DNA of 64,000 bases from assembly GCA_016802295.1 (NCBI GenBank), contig JAESIW010000180.1:4261975-4325974 (forward strand), read 5' to 3'. The position numbers and the translations under genes are program-made. Under the pieces are notes generated by a model that saw nothing but the letters and a program-made list of their open reading frames with translations, searched no databases and was not told the origin of the DNA. Origin of the DNA: Brachionus rotundiformis (Eukaryota > Rotifera > Eurotatoria > Ploima > Brachionidae). This document shows, one piece after another, positions 1 to 11,965 of this stretch; the stretch's first letter is position 1, and every line of letters starts with the position of its first letter.

Positions 1-71
1 CAATTTCAATTAAAAAAAACATTAACTAAAAATTTAAATAAATAAGTTCAATTGTTGATAACATTAAAAGA

Positions 72-2980
72 TCATTCTTCATCATCTGGTATAGATGTTA
101 TGTTTTTTTTTTGGAATTTATTCACATAATCCAAAATTTTTTTCTTCAGCAAGTATCCATTTTTATCATAATACTTGATTGAGCGAGGCCAATCCGAATC
201 ACTCCAGTTTTTCCAAAACACAACATTTGTCCATGTGTAATTCTTAGATTGGGGTGACTCCCACTTTTTAGGACCATATTCTTTGTCTAAATATTTTACT
301 GGATCACAAGGTACCATGTATTTACTGTTTAATAACTCTGCCGAACATACTTGGTCAAAATTTGGTAAAAAACGCCTAAAAATAGAAAAAAGTAATATTT
401 ATTATTTTTCGAATATAATTATTTTTGATTACCTAAATTTATATCTTTTGACTTGATAACCACACCACTGGTGGGTTTGATTAATTTTGTAAACTAAAAA
501 TACATCAAAGGTAAACTTATCATTAAACAAGCGAAATTCATAACTATCATTGAGAAGTCCCAAAGTTCCCCATAACCTAACAATCTTATTTCCCAGAAAA
601 TGTTTTTTTATTCTGTCATCGTATTCATGAGCCCATATGGCTATATCAGCATCCTGAGTAAACGGGATAATACCACAATCTCTATACCAGCCGAGCAAAG
701 TTCCTCCAGCAAGCCAATAATGTTTTCGAAACGATTCCAACGATTTTGAAATATGCTCTATAACTGGTGATATCATATTATTTTTTTTTTGGTCCTGTTG
801 GTGTTTAACACCCAATTTTTGAATATTTTTTTTTGCTAACTCCCGATTACATTCCAAAAAAACTGAATGACCATATTCAAATAATAATTTATCAATATCT
901 GATGGTATAAGAAAGTAATTTGATCGCTTATCAACCATTTGTATGAGATTAAATCTAAAAATTGTTTTTATTTTAATAAAATTAGCTATATTTTTCTAAG
1001 GACATACGTATTCAAGGCCCTAGGTCGGTCAGCAAATACTTTATCGCTGTTTTTCACTAGGTAATCGTCACTAGCAATCCATAAAAAGTTACCACGTTCG
1101 TAGACTATAGATACTTGAATAGTTAAACGTTTGCACTCAATATACAAGCTGGTTAATATGTCCAAGTTTGAATAGGCTCCGGAAACTTTAGTGTAATGAC
1201 ATTTTGGAACAAGACTATCAATTAAAATCTGAAAATAAATTGAATTAAAATAAAATAAAGATTTATTATTATTTAGTAAAATTTTTATCTAAATTAAATT
1301 TTATAATTTAAATTTTTTTAATCGAAAAAATTATTGCAGAGATAGATTTTGATGTGTAATAAAATATCATAAGCTATAACACGGTATTGTGCATAATTCT
1401 TCATGCATAAAATTTTTGCAGAAATTTGCAGATAAAAAATTTAGTCTAAAATCGAATTTTTACTTTTAAAATATGATTCTGCAATAAAATTTTTTGCTCA
1501 AAAATTCTTAAAAAACCTAAGCCTATTTTTATAATAATTTTTGGGTATCATCATTTTAATTTGATCAAATACTTCAATTTGCCTTGTACACTTGATTTTA
1601 ATCAGAAAAAAAAGGCCCCGTCACTTTATTTTCAAAACCCTTTGGTATTTATTGAAAATAAATTAAAAAACATCCTTTTAAAATGAAATTTCTTAAATCA
1701 GTTGTTGATAATAAAAATTAACTGATTCACTATAAAATCTTAACAAACAAATTAAAATGCTTAATCATTAGATATCCTCAGATAGTTAACAATACAATAT
1801 TTTAAAAAATAATGTCTTTATAAAAAAGATAAAATAATATTTAAGAAATATGTTTTATATAAATTTTCATAGTACATTTTAATTTTCTGTGCTATCTTTT
1901 AATGGCATCTTGAAGTTGATGATCAATTAAAAGAGTTTATCTTTAGATATTTGAATTTGATCTTTTAATCTTGAATTAATTTAAAAAATTTTAATGTAAC
2001 ACGCTTGACATGTTATGTAGATTTGAAAAATAAATAATTTTATAAAAATATTTTCCCACTTATTTATTAGATTATTGATTAGATTAATTTTTAAATTTGT
2101 GAATTTAAAAGCTCATTTTTTCTAAAGTAACATGTTACATAACATGTGAGGCGTATTGTTTAAATTGAATTTAAAATTAATTCAAATATCTAAAGATAAA
2201 CTCTTTGAATTGATCATCAACTTCAACATGTACTTTTAATTTATACTTTATGCACAAACTACTAAAAATATGTCAATTTTAGAAGATATATCTTTAACAA
2301 AATTTTAAATTCATATTCCACAATTAGCTTTTTCAATAACACTGTTCAAAAACTTGCCATGAAAATATTAAATTTAATCTAAAAAATACTTTTTTCCTTG
2401 ATCATTAAATTAAGCTAGTTAGTATTTTTTTCTATTTAAAAAATCTACTCACTTGATTTAATTTTTTGAAATTTTGATATTTTATTCCAAATGTTAACAA
2501 TTGATGTTTTTGAGCATTTAAAATAACATTTGATATGTCACTTGATGATGCATTATAGGCAAAATTTTGATGAGGAAAAAATTCTTGACTAAGATCATCA
2601 AATACTAAATTTTCGAGAATATTTATATCTAAAATAAATGCTTGAGATGAGAAGAGAAGTCTGAATATTGAGCTCAAATCATTTGCTGTTAAGGACTCAT
2701 AGTCGTTTGCGCTCGAAGTGAGTTTTTGGCGAAAATTAGGCAAATTCTTGGCTCCGATGAGCATAAAGTTTCCATTGCTCTGTATTAGTTGGTCTTGATC
2801 AAAAGCTTCGAAAAGTTCGAATACAACTGTATCCTGTTGGCGCCTTAATTTGTGAATTTTTTTCTCAAATTTTTCCAAGCGGCTCCAATCAGTGACGTTC
2901 AATAGCCAGTTAATGTAGAAAAATCCGGCTACGACGACAACCAATGTGTAGAGATTTCGGCATTTTCGAAGCCCAATCAT
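72..2980 (-). CDS. FKTN: Fukutin-like ribitol-phosphate transferase
   Basis: Four exons on the minus strand: 2980-2453, 1228-1008, 954-433 and 375-72, joining in frame to about 524 residues (human fukutin is 461). Fukutin is a Golgi type II membrane enzyme that adds ribitol-phosphate to the dystroglycan O-mannose glycan. The N-terminus has a short basic stretch followed by a hydrophobic anchor (VVVVAGFFYINWLL). The catalytic LicD-type core is in exon 3: AGGTLLGWYRDCGIIPFTQD with the DxD-type metal motif in QDADIAI, then FDVFLVY. Exon 4 ends like fukutin, with KYLDKEYG and a W-rich tail. The open frame runs upstream of 2980, but the first ATG is at 2980. Intron 1 is unusually long (1.2 kb) and carries an inverted-repeat element. 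The alternative FKRP family fits less well. Confidence 0.9.
1911..2225. mobile_element. MITE-like palindromic element in fukutin intron 1
   Basis: Two 47-nt arms, 1911-1957 and 2179-2225, are reverse complements with a single mismatch. An inner pair of arms (about 1996-2018 and 2135-2157, sharing ACATGTTATGT) is also inverted. The element is about 315 bp, has no coding capacity and sits in an intron, as expected of a foldback or miniature inverted-repeat transposable element. No convincing target-site duplication was seen, so the exact ends are uncertain. Confidence 0.7.
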
Positions 2981-3620
2981 GACTAGTTCAAATATAAGGT
3001 GCAATATCAACTAAAACCTTATTTTTGGCTAAAATATCATTTTTTTTCTAAAAAAAAATGTTTGTTTTAAAATTTTTGACAATCGATTTTTAATACTCCT
3101 AGCAAAATTATTCATTTTGATTATAAAAAAAATTCCTACAACAATAAATTTAATAAAAGTAAAATGCTAAATTTCTTATTATCGTGGATTAACATTTTAA
3201 AAAATTTGGACAGATATTTTTTTGTTCTCAAAAGAACATTAATTTGGTAAAATGTGTGTAGATCTAACCAGTTTAAATAAGGCTAAATATTTTGAACACT
3301 TTATTACAATTAAAAAATAATTTTAACTCAAGTCTAGGTTTTAACGATATAGTAAAGCAAATAACCAAAGGCTCGAGTTTCGTCTAACCCCCCGGAAAAT
3401 GTGTTGATTACTGGAATTCGATATTAAAACTTGACACAAAATCTTGAAAATAAATTGTGCGCAAAAATTTAGGTTATAGCCTAAAATAGTCTGTAAATGA
3501 CTATGAAAAAGAGCGTTAGTTTGACTTGTTTATTTAAGCAAAACAAATATTTTTATTTAAAAGCGACAAGCAATCTTGGTTTTGTCCCTAAGACTATAAA
3601 CTAACCCTTGATTTGGATTA

Positions 3621-3643
3621 TTTAATCCTCACGGAGGATTAAA
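3621..3643. repeat. Perfect 10-bp hairpin with 3-nt loop
   Basis: TTTAATCCTC and GAGGATTAAA are exact reverse complements separated by ACG. No T-run follows on either strand and no gene adjoins it, so no function is assigned. Confidence 0.6.
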
Positions 3644-5611
3644 AGAGATTTATCTTGGGCTAAATTGTACCAATTTACAAAAAATGGTACTAATTGAATA
3701 AAACTTGATTAAACGCGCAACTTTCAGTGATAGGGTTGCAATTGTTGAAATTGTATATGAATTTATACTAATGAAATAAACTTAACTTGTTGTTAGGGAA
3801 AAAAGGAATCTAAAAGTTTGTTTCTCATTAAATATCCTCCCAAATCGATTAAAATCTATTCAATCATTTTTTTATCTTCTATGATAAAATTAGTTTAAAC
3901 ATTTTAATCTTAATTTGATATTAAATATTAGTTTACATGACTTTTTATTGTTCTAGTCCCTTTTGAATAAATTTTCAAACACAAAAAATCGCCTAAAATC
4001 AACAAATTCTAGTTATAGTTTTTAATTACTTAAAGATTATAAATAAATATTTATTTTAATTTTAATTTTTCAAATGAATCATTCGAAGATCACGATCTAT
4101 GATCGTCTCTGATCAAAGAATCGGATATTTTTTATTTATAATGAAAAACTAGCTTGGTTTTAAATATAAAAATCTTAATCGATAATCAAATAAATCTAAA
4201 TTTTGGCTCCTTGGTCGCTTTAAACTTAAAATTCAAACTTGAACTGGACTTCGAAATTATGTCAACTCAAAATACTAAATTTGAATAAATGTTCATTAAA
4301 ACATATACAATTCTTACACTGAACTTTTTTATTGGAAAACTTAGTATTTTAAGTTTATTCATAAGATAAACATGAATTTTTTTTATCTTTGCAAAAACTT
4401 CTTGGTCTTTTAAAATGTTTGACCTTAAAAGTAGTTTTAAGTGTCATTGATCTTGCCACCTGGTTCAATTATCTTAGTAAATGAAAGGTTAAATTTGAGT
4501 TGAGATTTTTGCCTTGCTTTTGAAAATTAAATATTTATTTATTTTAAAATAGAATTCATACATTTTATTAAAGGTTAAACAAGTTCAATAGTAATATTTG
4601 CACTCAAGCGAAATTTTTTTTACTTTACTTGGAAAATATTATTTTTAAAATGATAAAATTTACTTTTGATTTTTGTCTATTTATCTAAATAATTATGTCA
4701 ACAATTTGTTCTTTATTTTCAAATTAAAAAATAATAGACTAAAAAAAGATTATCTAAAAAAATCAATACTTGAGCAACTTAGGTGACGCAAGATACGAGA
4801 AAAAGATCTTTATTGAGAAATTTATTCAGGCAGACAATTTATTTAACATTTAATCAACTTAAAACTACTCGAGTAACATTTTTTATTTATTAAAATTAGA
4901 AGGGAAAGCTACAAATGTGAGGAACTATACAAATTCCTACAAATGAACAATGCGATAAAAGAATATCAACTAAATTGAAGGAATGACCCTATGTTCCACA
5001 AGAGGAAAATAAGAAAAAATATAATTTAATTGGAAAATTTGCTATTCTATTAAATTTTCTCTAAAAGTGTTCATGATAATATCACTAATTTCTTTATCTA
5101 AAAATGAATTTTTTTTTCTATTTTTACCGATTTTTTAGCAAATACAAAATATGAAAAGGACGAAAATAATAATGATTACGAAAGTAGCAAACGTTTCCTT
5201 TTTTTCGAAGAAATCGATTTAAATCAAACAGAGATTTAGTAAAAAATGATATTTTAACGCACACAATTTTTTTTTCTTTGCTTGATTTGAGTCTTATTAA
5301 TTACACAATTTCTAGCCTCCAAAGTATTTGAGGCTTAATTTTTCATTCATATTGAAATTGAATTTTCATTTCACGCTATATCTAGATCTTGACAATCCTT
5401 AGGGTTTTATGCAAATTTTTAAAAGTCTAATTCTTTTTTCACAAAATAATCTACGAACAATTGATTTAAAAATTTACTAACTTGAATAAAAATCTTATTT
5501 GTAATAAATGTAATAAATATAATTAATTGTTTAGCTTTTAAATATATTTCTTTAAAAAATTTAAAAAGTTCTAATGATGACTTCTGCTAGTTTAAAGACT
5601 TCAAAAACTTT

Positions 5612-5667
5612 AGTAGCGGAGTGGAAATCTCCGCTGATGCAGTATGTTACACTGCTATAATACTACT
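5612..5667. other. Three-stem tRNA-like fold
   Basis: An outer 5-bp stem (AGTAG 5612-5616 with CTACT 5663-5667) encloses two perfect 5-bp stems, each with a 7-nt loop: CGGAG/CTCCG (5617-5633) and GCAGT/ACTGC (5639-5655), separated by 5 nt. Spacing resembles the anticodon arm, variable loop and T arm of a tRNA, and AAAG...CTTT upstream could pass for a D arm. A proper 7-bp acceptor stem, the U33 position and the T-loop consensus are missing, so this is at best a degenerate tRNA-like relic or a chance fold. Confidence 0.3.
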
Positions 5668-7189
5668 CCTATTATCTTTTCTTGAGAAATTCTAAAAAAA
5701 TAATATTCTATAGGATCTGAAAACACCATAAGCTAATAATTAATTTTTATTAGAATTTGAAGAAAGATAGCAACTTTAAACAGTTGAATTTATACTAGAT
5801 TATTAATATAATAACCTTTGGCTAAAAGCGTCAATTATAGAAAAGATTAATTTAGACATATCTCTAGAATTAAATATTCTAAATTTATAAACTATGCATT
5901 TTGGAAAAAATTAGATTTCCTAAATTAGGAAAGTTTAATTCAAATTACACACAAAATTATTTGCCATTTTTGTTTAAATAGCATAAGATCTTATAATTAA
6001 ATAAAAATCATATTTTTCAAATCATCAATTTGATTAAAAAATAAATAAACTTAATAAGCAAGGTTTGAGTTAAATTTTTAATTCAACTAGCTAAAATTTC
6101 AAGTAAAGCAAATCATTTTATAACTAGATTTAAATACTAGACTTAATTTTAAAATAAAATAATTTTTTAACTAAAAAAATAGTCCAACTAGAATTTAGTT
6201 TTGTTAATTTGAATCCAAGTTTACTGTTTCAGATAGAAAACAATTTAGAGCAAAAAAGATAAAGAAGCTTAATCATGAGATAGCATGTAAAATTCAAGCT
6301 TGAACTTAAATTCTCTATAGAGAGTATTTTAATCTTTTCACTGTTGACTAGAATTTCAAAAGCTGTTTGTAATTAAATTTTTCATCAAAATACTATATTT
6401 AACATACTTAAAAGCATATCGCCAAATTATTAGTTATTAGTATTTACTTTGTATTAAATAAAAACATGCCCGCTAAGATCTATAAAATCCATCAATTCAT
6501 GATCAAAATAGTCTTCAGAATATAGTGGTATTTGAACAAAAATCTAACATTTGATTGATATTTCTTATTTATTTGTTTAATTTTCTTAAAAATGAATAAT
6601 ACTAGATCTAAATAATAATAATACTCACATAAATAAGTACTTCGAAAGTTTTATTTGAGCTAGAAAGTCAAGATAAAATTTTGATAAAAAAATAATCAAT
6701 TGAAAAATTTTATAGATATCTGTTTTTGTTTTAAAGTAAGAAACTAAAATTAAATCATAACAAAAAAAATTGATAAAAAGTTTGTTCATTAAAATGACTT
6801 GATAAACATACTTTGATTTTATAATAATTTTATAAATAAGATAACTTTCAATTCAAATTCCAAATTCAAAAAAACCTTCGAAGGCAAGTAAAAGTCAGTA
6901 ATGTAATTGTTTACAGCTGACCTTTTGGTTACTAGATTTTCAATTTGATTTCGATATTGAAAATACTGTTCATAAAATAAAATGTTCATTAAAATATGTT
7001 GTGTAAATATGATAAGTTGTCTTTTTGATTTAAAAGTTTTTTAATAACAAATATTCTAAAAATATTAAAATATACCGTCTAAAATTGACTACTAATTCCT
7101 TTTTTTTTAAATTTTATATACATTTTTTAATTATTTTTTTTTATGATTAACTAGTACTGTATGCAAAATCTTGGAGTCCAAAATTAAAG

Positions 7190-8345
7190 TTATGTCAGAC
7201 AAATTTATTGGAAAATTTAGATTTTATTTGTGAAATGATATCAAATGGTTTATCGGTGGACATCATTTACACAGATTTTGCAAAGGCTTTCGACAAAGTC
7301 TCCATAGAAAGCTTCTGTATAAACTAAATTTTTTTGGAATTGGTAAGGACCTGATAAATTTCCCTTCAGAACGCTCACAAAGAGTAGTTTTAGAAGATAT
7401 TAGCTCAAATTGGGCAAAAATTAACAGTGGAGTTCCACAAGATTCAGTGCTAGGTCCTATCTTTTTTATTATATATATAAACGATATGTTGAATAATGTC
7501 CAAAACCATTGTGAAGCTTATGATGATGACACAAAGACAATATCAAAAATTGAAAAATCTAAGTCGATTTTTAGCTTAGAATCAGATATAGATAGAGTGT
7601 GAAATTGATCAAAAGAATGGTCGATCCAGCTTTATGAAGATAAATGTAAACTTGTTCATATTAGTAACAAAAATCCAGAGTTTGATCATAAGATTGGTTT
7701 AAAAACCTTGAGTATGTCAAAAAACGAAGAGTGATCTAAATGGAATTCACATCAAAAAAATAAACAATCAAAAATGCTATAGCTAAAGCAAATAGAATGC
7801 TATAGCTAAATGTTGGGTTTGATTAAGAAAGAATTTAAGTATCCCTATAGCGAGACTATCACATTATTTTATTGTTCAATAGTTAGACCGAACCTGGAAT
7901 ATGCTATGAGTGCATGGTCTCATTGATAGGCCTTATTTAGAAAAATATATAACTGAACTTGAGAGAGTTCAAAGAAGAGCTACTAAGCTGTTCCGAAATT
8001 CGGTGGCTTAGATTATTAACTACGCTTGTTAAGGCTAGATTTAACTAATTTGAGTACAAGGAGACTAAGAGGTGGTCTAATTCAGATTTACAAATTGGTA
8101 AACAATTATAAAGAAATTAAATTTTATAAAGGAATAAATGATAACTAAACTGATAATCAAAGATATGAATTGTTGTTAAATATCTATTGTCTAACTCGTG
8201 AATAAAAAATTGTCTTCTGAGACATAACTTTTTTACAAATATTGTGAATGAATAGTTTTAACTCCCGGAAGATGTAGTAAAGCAAATAATCTAAATAGTT
8301 TTAAAGCGAAGCTTGATAGTTGGATGGCAAAACAAATAGAAGCGA
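7190..8345 (+). mobile_element. Decayed non-LTR retrotransposon (jockey/CR1-like RT)
   Basis: Broken reading frames encode the C-terminal two thirds of a LINE reverse transcriptase. Visible blocks in order are SVDIIYTDFAKAFDKV (RT block with catalytic Asp), KINSGVPQDSVLGPIFF, YINDML, the active-site remnant AYDDDTKT (normally YADDTK), IVRPNLEYAMSAWS, LERVQRRATKLF, RRLRGGLIQIYKLVN, and the tail FKAKLDSWM. There are a frameshift just after the first block and several in-frame stops. No endonuclease domain precedes it, so it is a 5'-truncated dead copy, as is usual for LINEs. Confidence 0.85.
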
Positions 8346-8821
8346 CTGAAAAAGCTGAAAATAATATACAATCGCAAAATAATATGAAAATAATCAAGTT
8401 TAATTCAGTAAATGCACATATATAAACATCCTAAAACAAAAATTTTTTTCATATTTTTAAAGTAATGCGTAAAATCAAAATAATTCCTTAAGGATGAAAA
8501 TTAAGCCTCATTTTAAAAAAATCTTAACTTATTTCAGCATTATCTTAAATTAACAATTTAACCAAATATGATTTAATAGGATTTAAATAAATTTCCTATT
8601 TTTTTAATCGATATTTGTCAAAAATAACATTCTTAACTATTTAATACAAAATATGTAACAGTGCAAAATTTGAACATTATAAACAATTTAATTAAAATAT
8701 TAATTTGTATTTTTTAATTGAAGAAGATTACATGGAATATTAAATTGAGTAATATAATTTAAGTTCTTAACCTATACGAAAAAAAAGTACATTTTTCAAA
8801 GGTTTATTCAAAATTGATACT
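8346..8821. other. Intergenic AT-rich spacer
   Basis: Nothing recognisable. It lies between the LINE remnant and the 3' end of HUS1 and presumably contains the HUS1 3' untranslated region. Confidence 0.5.
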
Positions 8822-9697
8822 TTAATCAAGTATTGATGAAATTAGATAATGTAAAACCATGTTTTCATTATTTATAACTAAAAAATGTGCATATTTATTA
8901 TTTACAAAATTGCATATTATTTTATCCGGCTTGAATTGGAGACCATTAACAAAGTCGCTCATTCTTTTTATGCTCAACCGCAGTGTATATGATTCCAATT
9001 CATTATTTTGAACTTGAACAGATAAATTTTTAAAAAAGGAGCTAACAGAAACGCTATCTGTTTGAATTTCGAGTGTCAGATCGCCATTTTTAGTTGCTTT
9101 AAAATTTATAAAATCACCTATGGCTTTCATTCGTTCTATCATATGTTTAAGAACTTTGATACATGGCATTTGGATGCTTAATGAAGCATTTGCTAAATTT
9201 GGCAACTGAAAGTCTTTAATGGCTAAAAATGATGAAGAAATAACTTTTACTGGAATATCATGAGTTACGGTTCTCGATTTGGATTTCATAGATATTCCGC
9301 AATATTCAATTTCAATATTCAAACAAATAGATTGTTTATTAGCCAATTTTAACTTTATATTTTTAATATTTGGACTTGATTTCAGAACATGAAGAAGATT
9401 GTCTGGCAAAATTTCTATCATGAGTGAATTTTTCTCTGCTGATTTTCCCTCGAATATGTAGAAATCAAACAATAACAGAGCGTCCAATTGCATCCAAAAC
9501 GATACACGACCAGGGTTATCCATTAGAATTTGACTGGCCGCGAACTCAGGCAAAATAAAGCATATGCTGTCTTGATTAAGCTTTGTTATGCATGTTTTGC
9601 CGGATGATCCCTTGGAACATAGCCTACTAATGGTGGCAATAATTTCAGTAAATTGCACAATGTTGTCATTGTCTATTAGTTTAGCACCGAACTTCAT
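8822..9697 (-). CDS. HUS1: Checkpoint clamp subunit HUS1
   Basis: Single exon, 291 residues, against about 280 in human HUS1. HUS1 joins RAD9 and RAD1 in the 9-1-1 ring, a PCNA-like clamp loaded at damaged DNA in the nucleus to activate ATR signalling. The protein opens with MKFGAKLIDNDN like other HUS1 proteins. It has the family landmarks IKLKLANKQSICL, the strongly conserved SRTVTHDIPVKVI near residue 145, and the C-terminal ICNFVNNKYAHF followed by LHYLISS. Domain Hus1/Mec3 covers the whole length. The ATG at 9697 starts exactly at the conserved N-terminus. No disruption is visible. Confidence 0.95.
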   Translation of the reverse strand: MKFGAKLIDNDNIVQFTEIIATISRLCSKGSSGKTCITKLNQDSICFILPEFAASQILMDNPGRVSFWMQLDALLLFDFYIFEGKSAEKNSLMIEILPDNLLHVLKSSPNIKNIKLKLANKQSICLNIEIEYCGISMKSKSRTVTHDIPVKVISSSFLAIKDFQLPNLANASLSIQMPCIKVLKHMIERMKAIGDFINFKATKNGDLTLEIQTDSVSVSSFFKNLSVQVQNNELESYTLRLSIKRMSDFVNGLQFKPDKIICNFVNNKYAHFLVINNENMVLHYLISSILD

Positions 9698-10822
9698 TGA
9701 TTTTGAATGCTAGATTTGAATAAAATTATTTTTTTTTGAAAATTTTTGCTCAATTTTTTTTACTGGATTAAAGACATCAATAAAGTTAAAAATAGTTAAT
9801 TCGCTTTAGAAATTTATTAGAGAACAAAATTAACTTTAAAAAAGCATTTCATTTTCATTGATTTTTACAAATATTAATGCTTAATTAATTATTAGTCTTT
9901 AAGTCTTTTAATATATTTTTAAAAAAAAAATAGTTAAATAAAATCTTCTTTTATTGAATTTTTGAATAATATTTTATAAATACTTCTTGTATTTGAAATA
10001 AATTTATTTAATAATTTAAAAAATTATAACTTGGTGTATATGTCAAAGTAGTACTGAAAACAATCAATCAATTTTTGCCTCCATATCCTGTTTCTCTATT
10101 TTTTCAGATCCTAGTATTTACTCATCAATATTTTTTTTCTAGAATGGCATTATTGAGACTTTCTAAGATAGCTATATCTGTTACTGCTGAAGCATCCAAT
10201 ATCAAGTGTTAGCGCTTGGTCCATTCCATAATTCAGACAAACAATCCATGCAATAAATTTCTCAACATAAATTCTATTTTTTGTTTTACTATGCTATTTT
10301 CAGTTGAAATCTGTATTTTTCTAATTATTTTCCTTAAATAATAGTTGGACTTAATCTTAAAAATTAATTTATCTATAGATCCTTAATAAAACCTACACAA
10401 AAACTAAAATCAACTTTTCAAGAATTCAATTACTAAGGAATCATTTTCAATATCAAAAATATAATCTTGTGTTAGTATTTTCCCATTGAATAAGATAAAA
10501 CCCTAAATGAGGATAAAAATAGCATATACATTATCAAATAAATAATAAGATCTAATCCAAAAATATACATATAAAAAAAACGGAAATCTGGGTTCTAAAA
10601 AAGCTGTTAGTAAAGAATTTTAATTTTGAATTAAAGAAAAATAGTAATTTTTATTGATAATACAATTTTAATTAATCTTTTATATTATTTTAATTAATTA
10701 AGATTTACCAATCCAAAATCTTTTTATTAAAAATGAAAATATCTATTATAAAAATCTTTTATACAAAATTTTAAAAAATTTATTAAAAAAACGTTAGAAA
10801 TAATATAAACTTAAAAATAAAA
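9698..10822. other. Intergenic region with one less AT-rich patch
   Basis: No gene could be supported. Bases 10060-10290 are less AT-rich than their surroundings and on the minus strand read as short open stretches (for example IAWIVCLNYGMDQALT) that then break into another frame. I could not match this to a family; it may be a gene or transposon relic. Confidence 0.4.
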
Positions 10823-11965
10823 TTAATTATTAAAATCACTTGTTTGAGCATTTAAACATCTATTTTTAAAATAGTTTTTAAATTTATAAGTTAATAGCAT
10901 GTAAATGAGTGGATTGAGGACTGTGTTTGAATACGACAATGTTGAAACATTTAAATTTATAAAATGTATACTTTTAATATCTAATGTAGAAAATAAAATA
11001 AAAAATTGGAAAATCCAGAACGGAAACCACTGAATCAAAAAGACAAATATAATAGCTAGAACGAGGCGAACTGCTTTTTTGCGGACTGAAGTCAAATAGG
11101 CTCCATTGATATATGTATTTCTATGATCTTGGCTCCTTAATGAATTCTTAGGGAACCTTTTTTCACCATCAATTGCTGATAATTCAGTCAATCTTGTATC
11201 AACTGAATGACTTGCCAATCTCGTTAATGAAATAGTATTTAAAAAAGTTGAATTGCTTTTGATTATTAGTGAAGCAATTGACTTTCTAGTTCCTTCATTT
11301 GTCTTATTTATTCGCTTTTTCCATTCGTTGAGGAAAAGCAAAATTTTAATCGAACTAATAATTATTATTAAATAAGGAATTAAAAATACAAATAAAAATT
11401 TCATAAAAAAATAAATGTTTATTGTTTTCTCAGGCCAGAGACTTTGGCATGAATTTAAAGTGCCATTCTCATTGGAATATATGCTCATTACAAATGGTAT
11501 TGTGAAAATAAGACCGATAACCCATGATAAAATAATATACAAAATAATGACCAAAACTTTAAATTTATTGCTAAAATTGTCAAAACGCTTTTTAGGATCA
11601 GCAACATCGAAAAAACGCTCCACACTTAAGCCAGTAATAGTCAATTGACTGACTATAATACCACAAAACTCTGTACACAGAAAAAATTTACAACCATAAG
11701 ATCCAAAAGGAAGCTCCTTTGTTAAAATTTGTGTTATAAAAAATGGTATGCCAAAAGAATAGACTATATCTGATACTGATAGATTAAAAATTAAAAGATT
11801 AATTGTATTAAATGATTTAGAGTGCCATACGCTTGATATTGAAAGTGAATTGAAAATGAAGCTTAATATTGTTATTACAATCAATAGAGATACAAAAATA
11901 ATTTTGCAAGTATTTGATATTATTTCTTCATTTTCGTATCCAATTTGTGTTTGGTTTGGTTGCAT
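10823..11965 (-). CDS. Class A (peptide-type) G protein-coupled receptor
   Basis: Intronless 380-residue seven-pass receptor starting at the ATG at 11965. Helix 1 is near residues 20-43 with N in FIFNSLS, helix 2 contains FNLSVSDIVYS, and a disulfide pair is likely between the Cys before helix 3 (SYGCKFF) and the one in loop 2 (LNSCQSLW). The helix 3 end reads SVERFFDV, so Asp of the usual DRY is replaced by Glu and Tyr by Phe. Helix 6 has IQWFPFW and helix 7 has LNPLIYMLL (NPxxY). Helix 3 lacks the amine-binding Asp, which argues for a peptide ligand; the ligand cannot be named. The third intracellular loop is long, basic and Ser/Thr-rich, fitting kinase regulation. Confidence 0.85.
   Translation of the reverse strand: MQPNQTQIGYENEEIISNTCKIIFVSLLIVITILSFIFNSLSISSVWHSKSFNTINLLIFNLSVSDIVYSFGIPFFITQILTKELPFGSYGCKFFLCTEFCGIIVSQLTITGLSVERFFDVADPKKRFDNFSNKFKVLVIILYIILSWVIGLIFTIPFVMSIYSNENGTLNSCQSLWPEKTINIYFFMKFLFVFLIPYLIIIISSIKILLFLNEWKKRINKTNEGTRKSIASLIIKSNSTFLNTISLTRLASHSVDTRLTELSAIDGEKRFPKNSLRSQDHRNTYINGAYLTSVRKKAVRLVLAIIFVFLIQWFPFWIFQFFILFSTLDIKSIHFINLNVSTLSYSNTVLNPLIYMLLTYKFKNYFKNRCLNAQTSDFNN

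Larger units (their letters stand above)
2981..7189. other. Gene-poor AT-rich stretch
   Basis: I see no gene here. The sequence is AT-rich with short homopolymer runs and stops in all frames. Notable small structures are a perfect 10-bp hairpin at 3621-3643 and a three-stem fold at 5612-5667, both listed separately. Regulatory elements of the flanking genes may lie here, but nothing in the sequence lets me place them. Confidence 0.6.

Noticed and set aside
5617..5655. Hammerhead ribozyme, suggested by CTGATG between two hairpins
   Set aside because: The required GAAA after stem II and a cleavable NUH at the right place are absent on both strands.
5590..5670. Functional tRNA-Phe (loop contains GAA)
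   Set aside because: No acceptor stem, G instead of U at position 33, and a T loop without the consensus.
11415..11648. Plus-strand 77-codon open frame
   Set aside because: It is the antisense shadow of the peptide-type GPCR.
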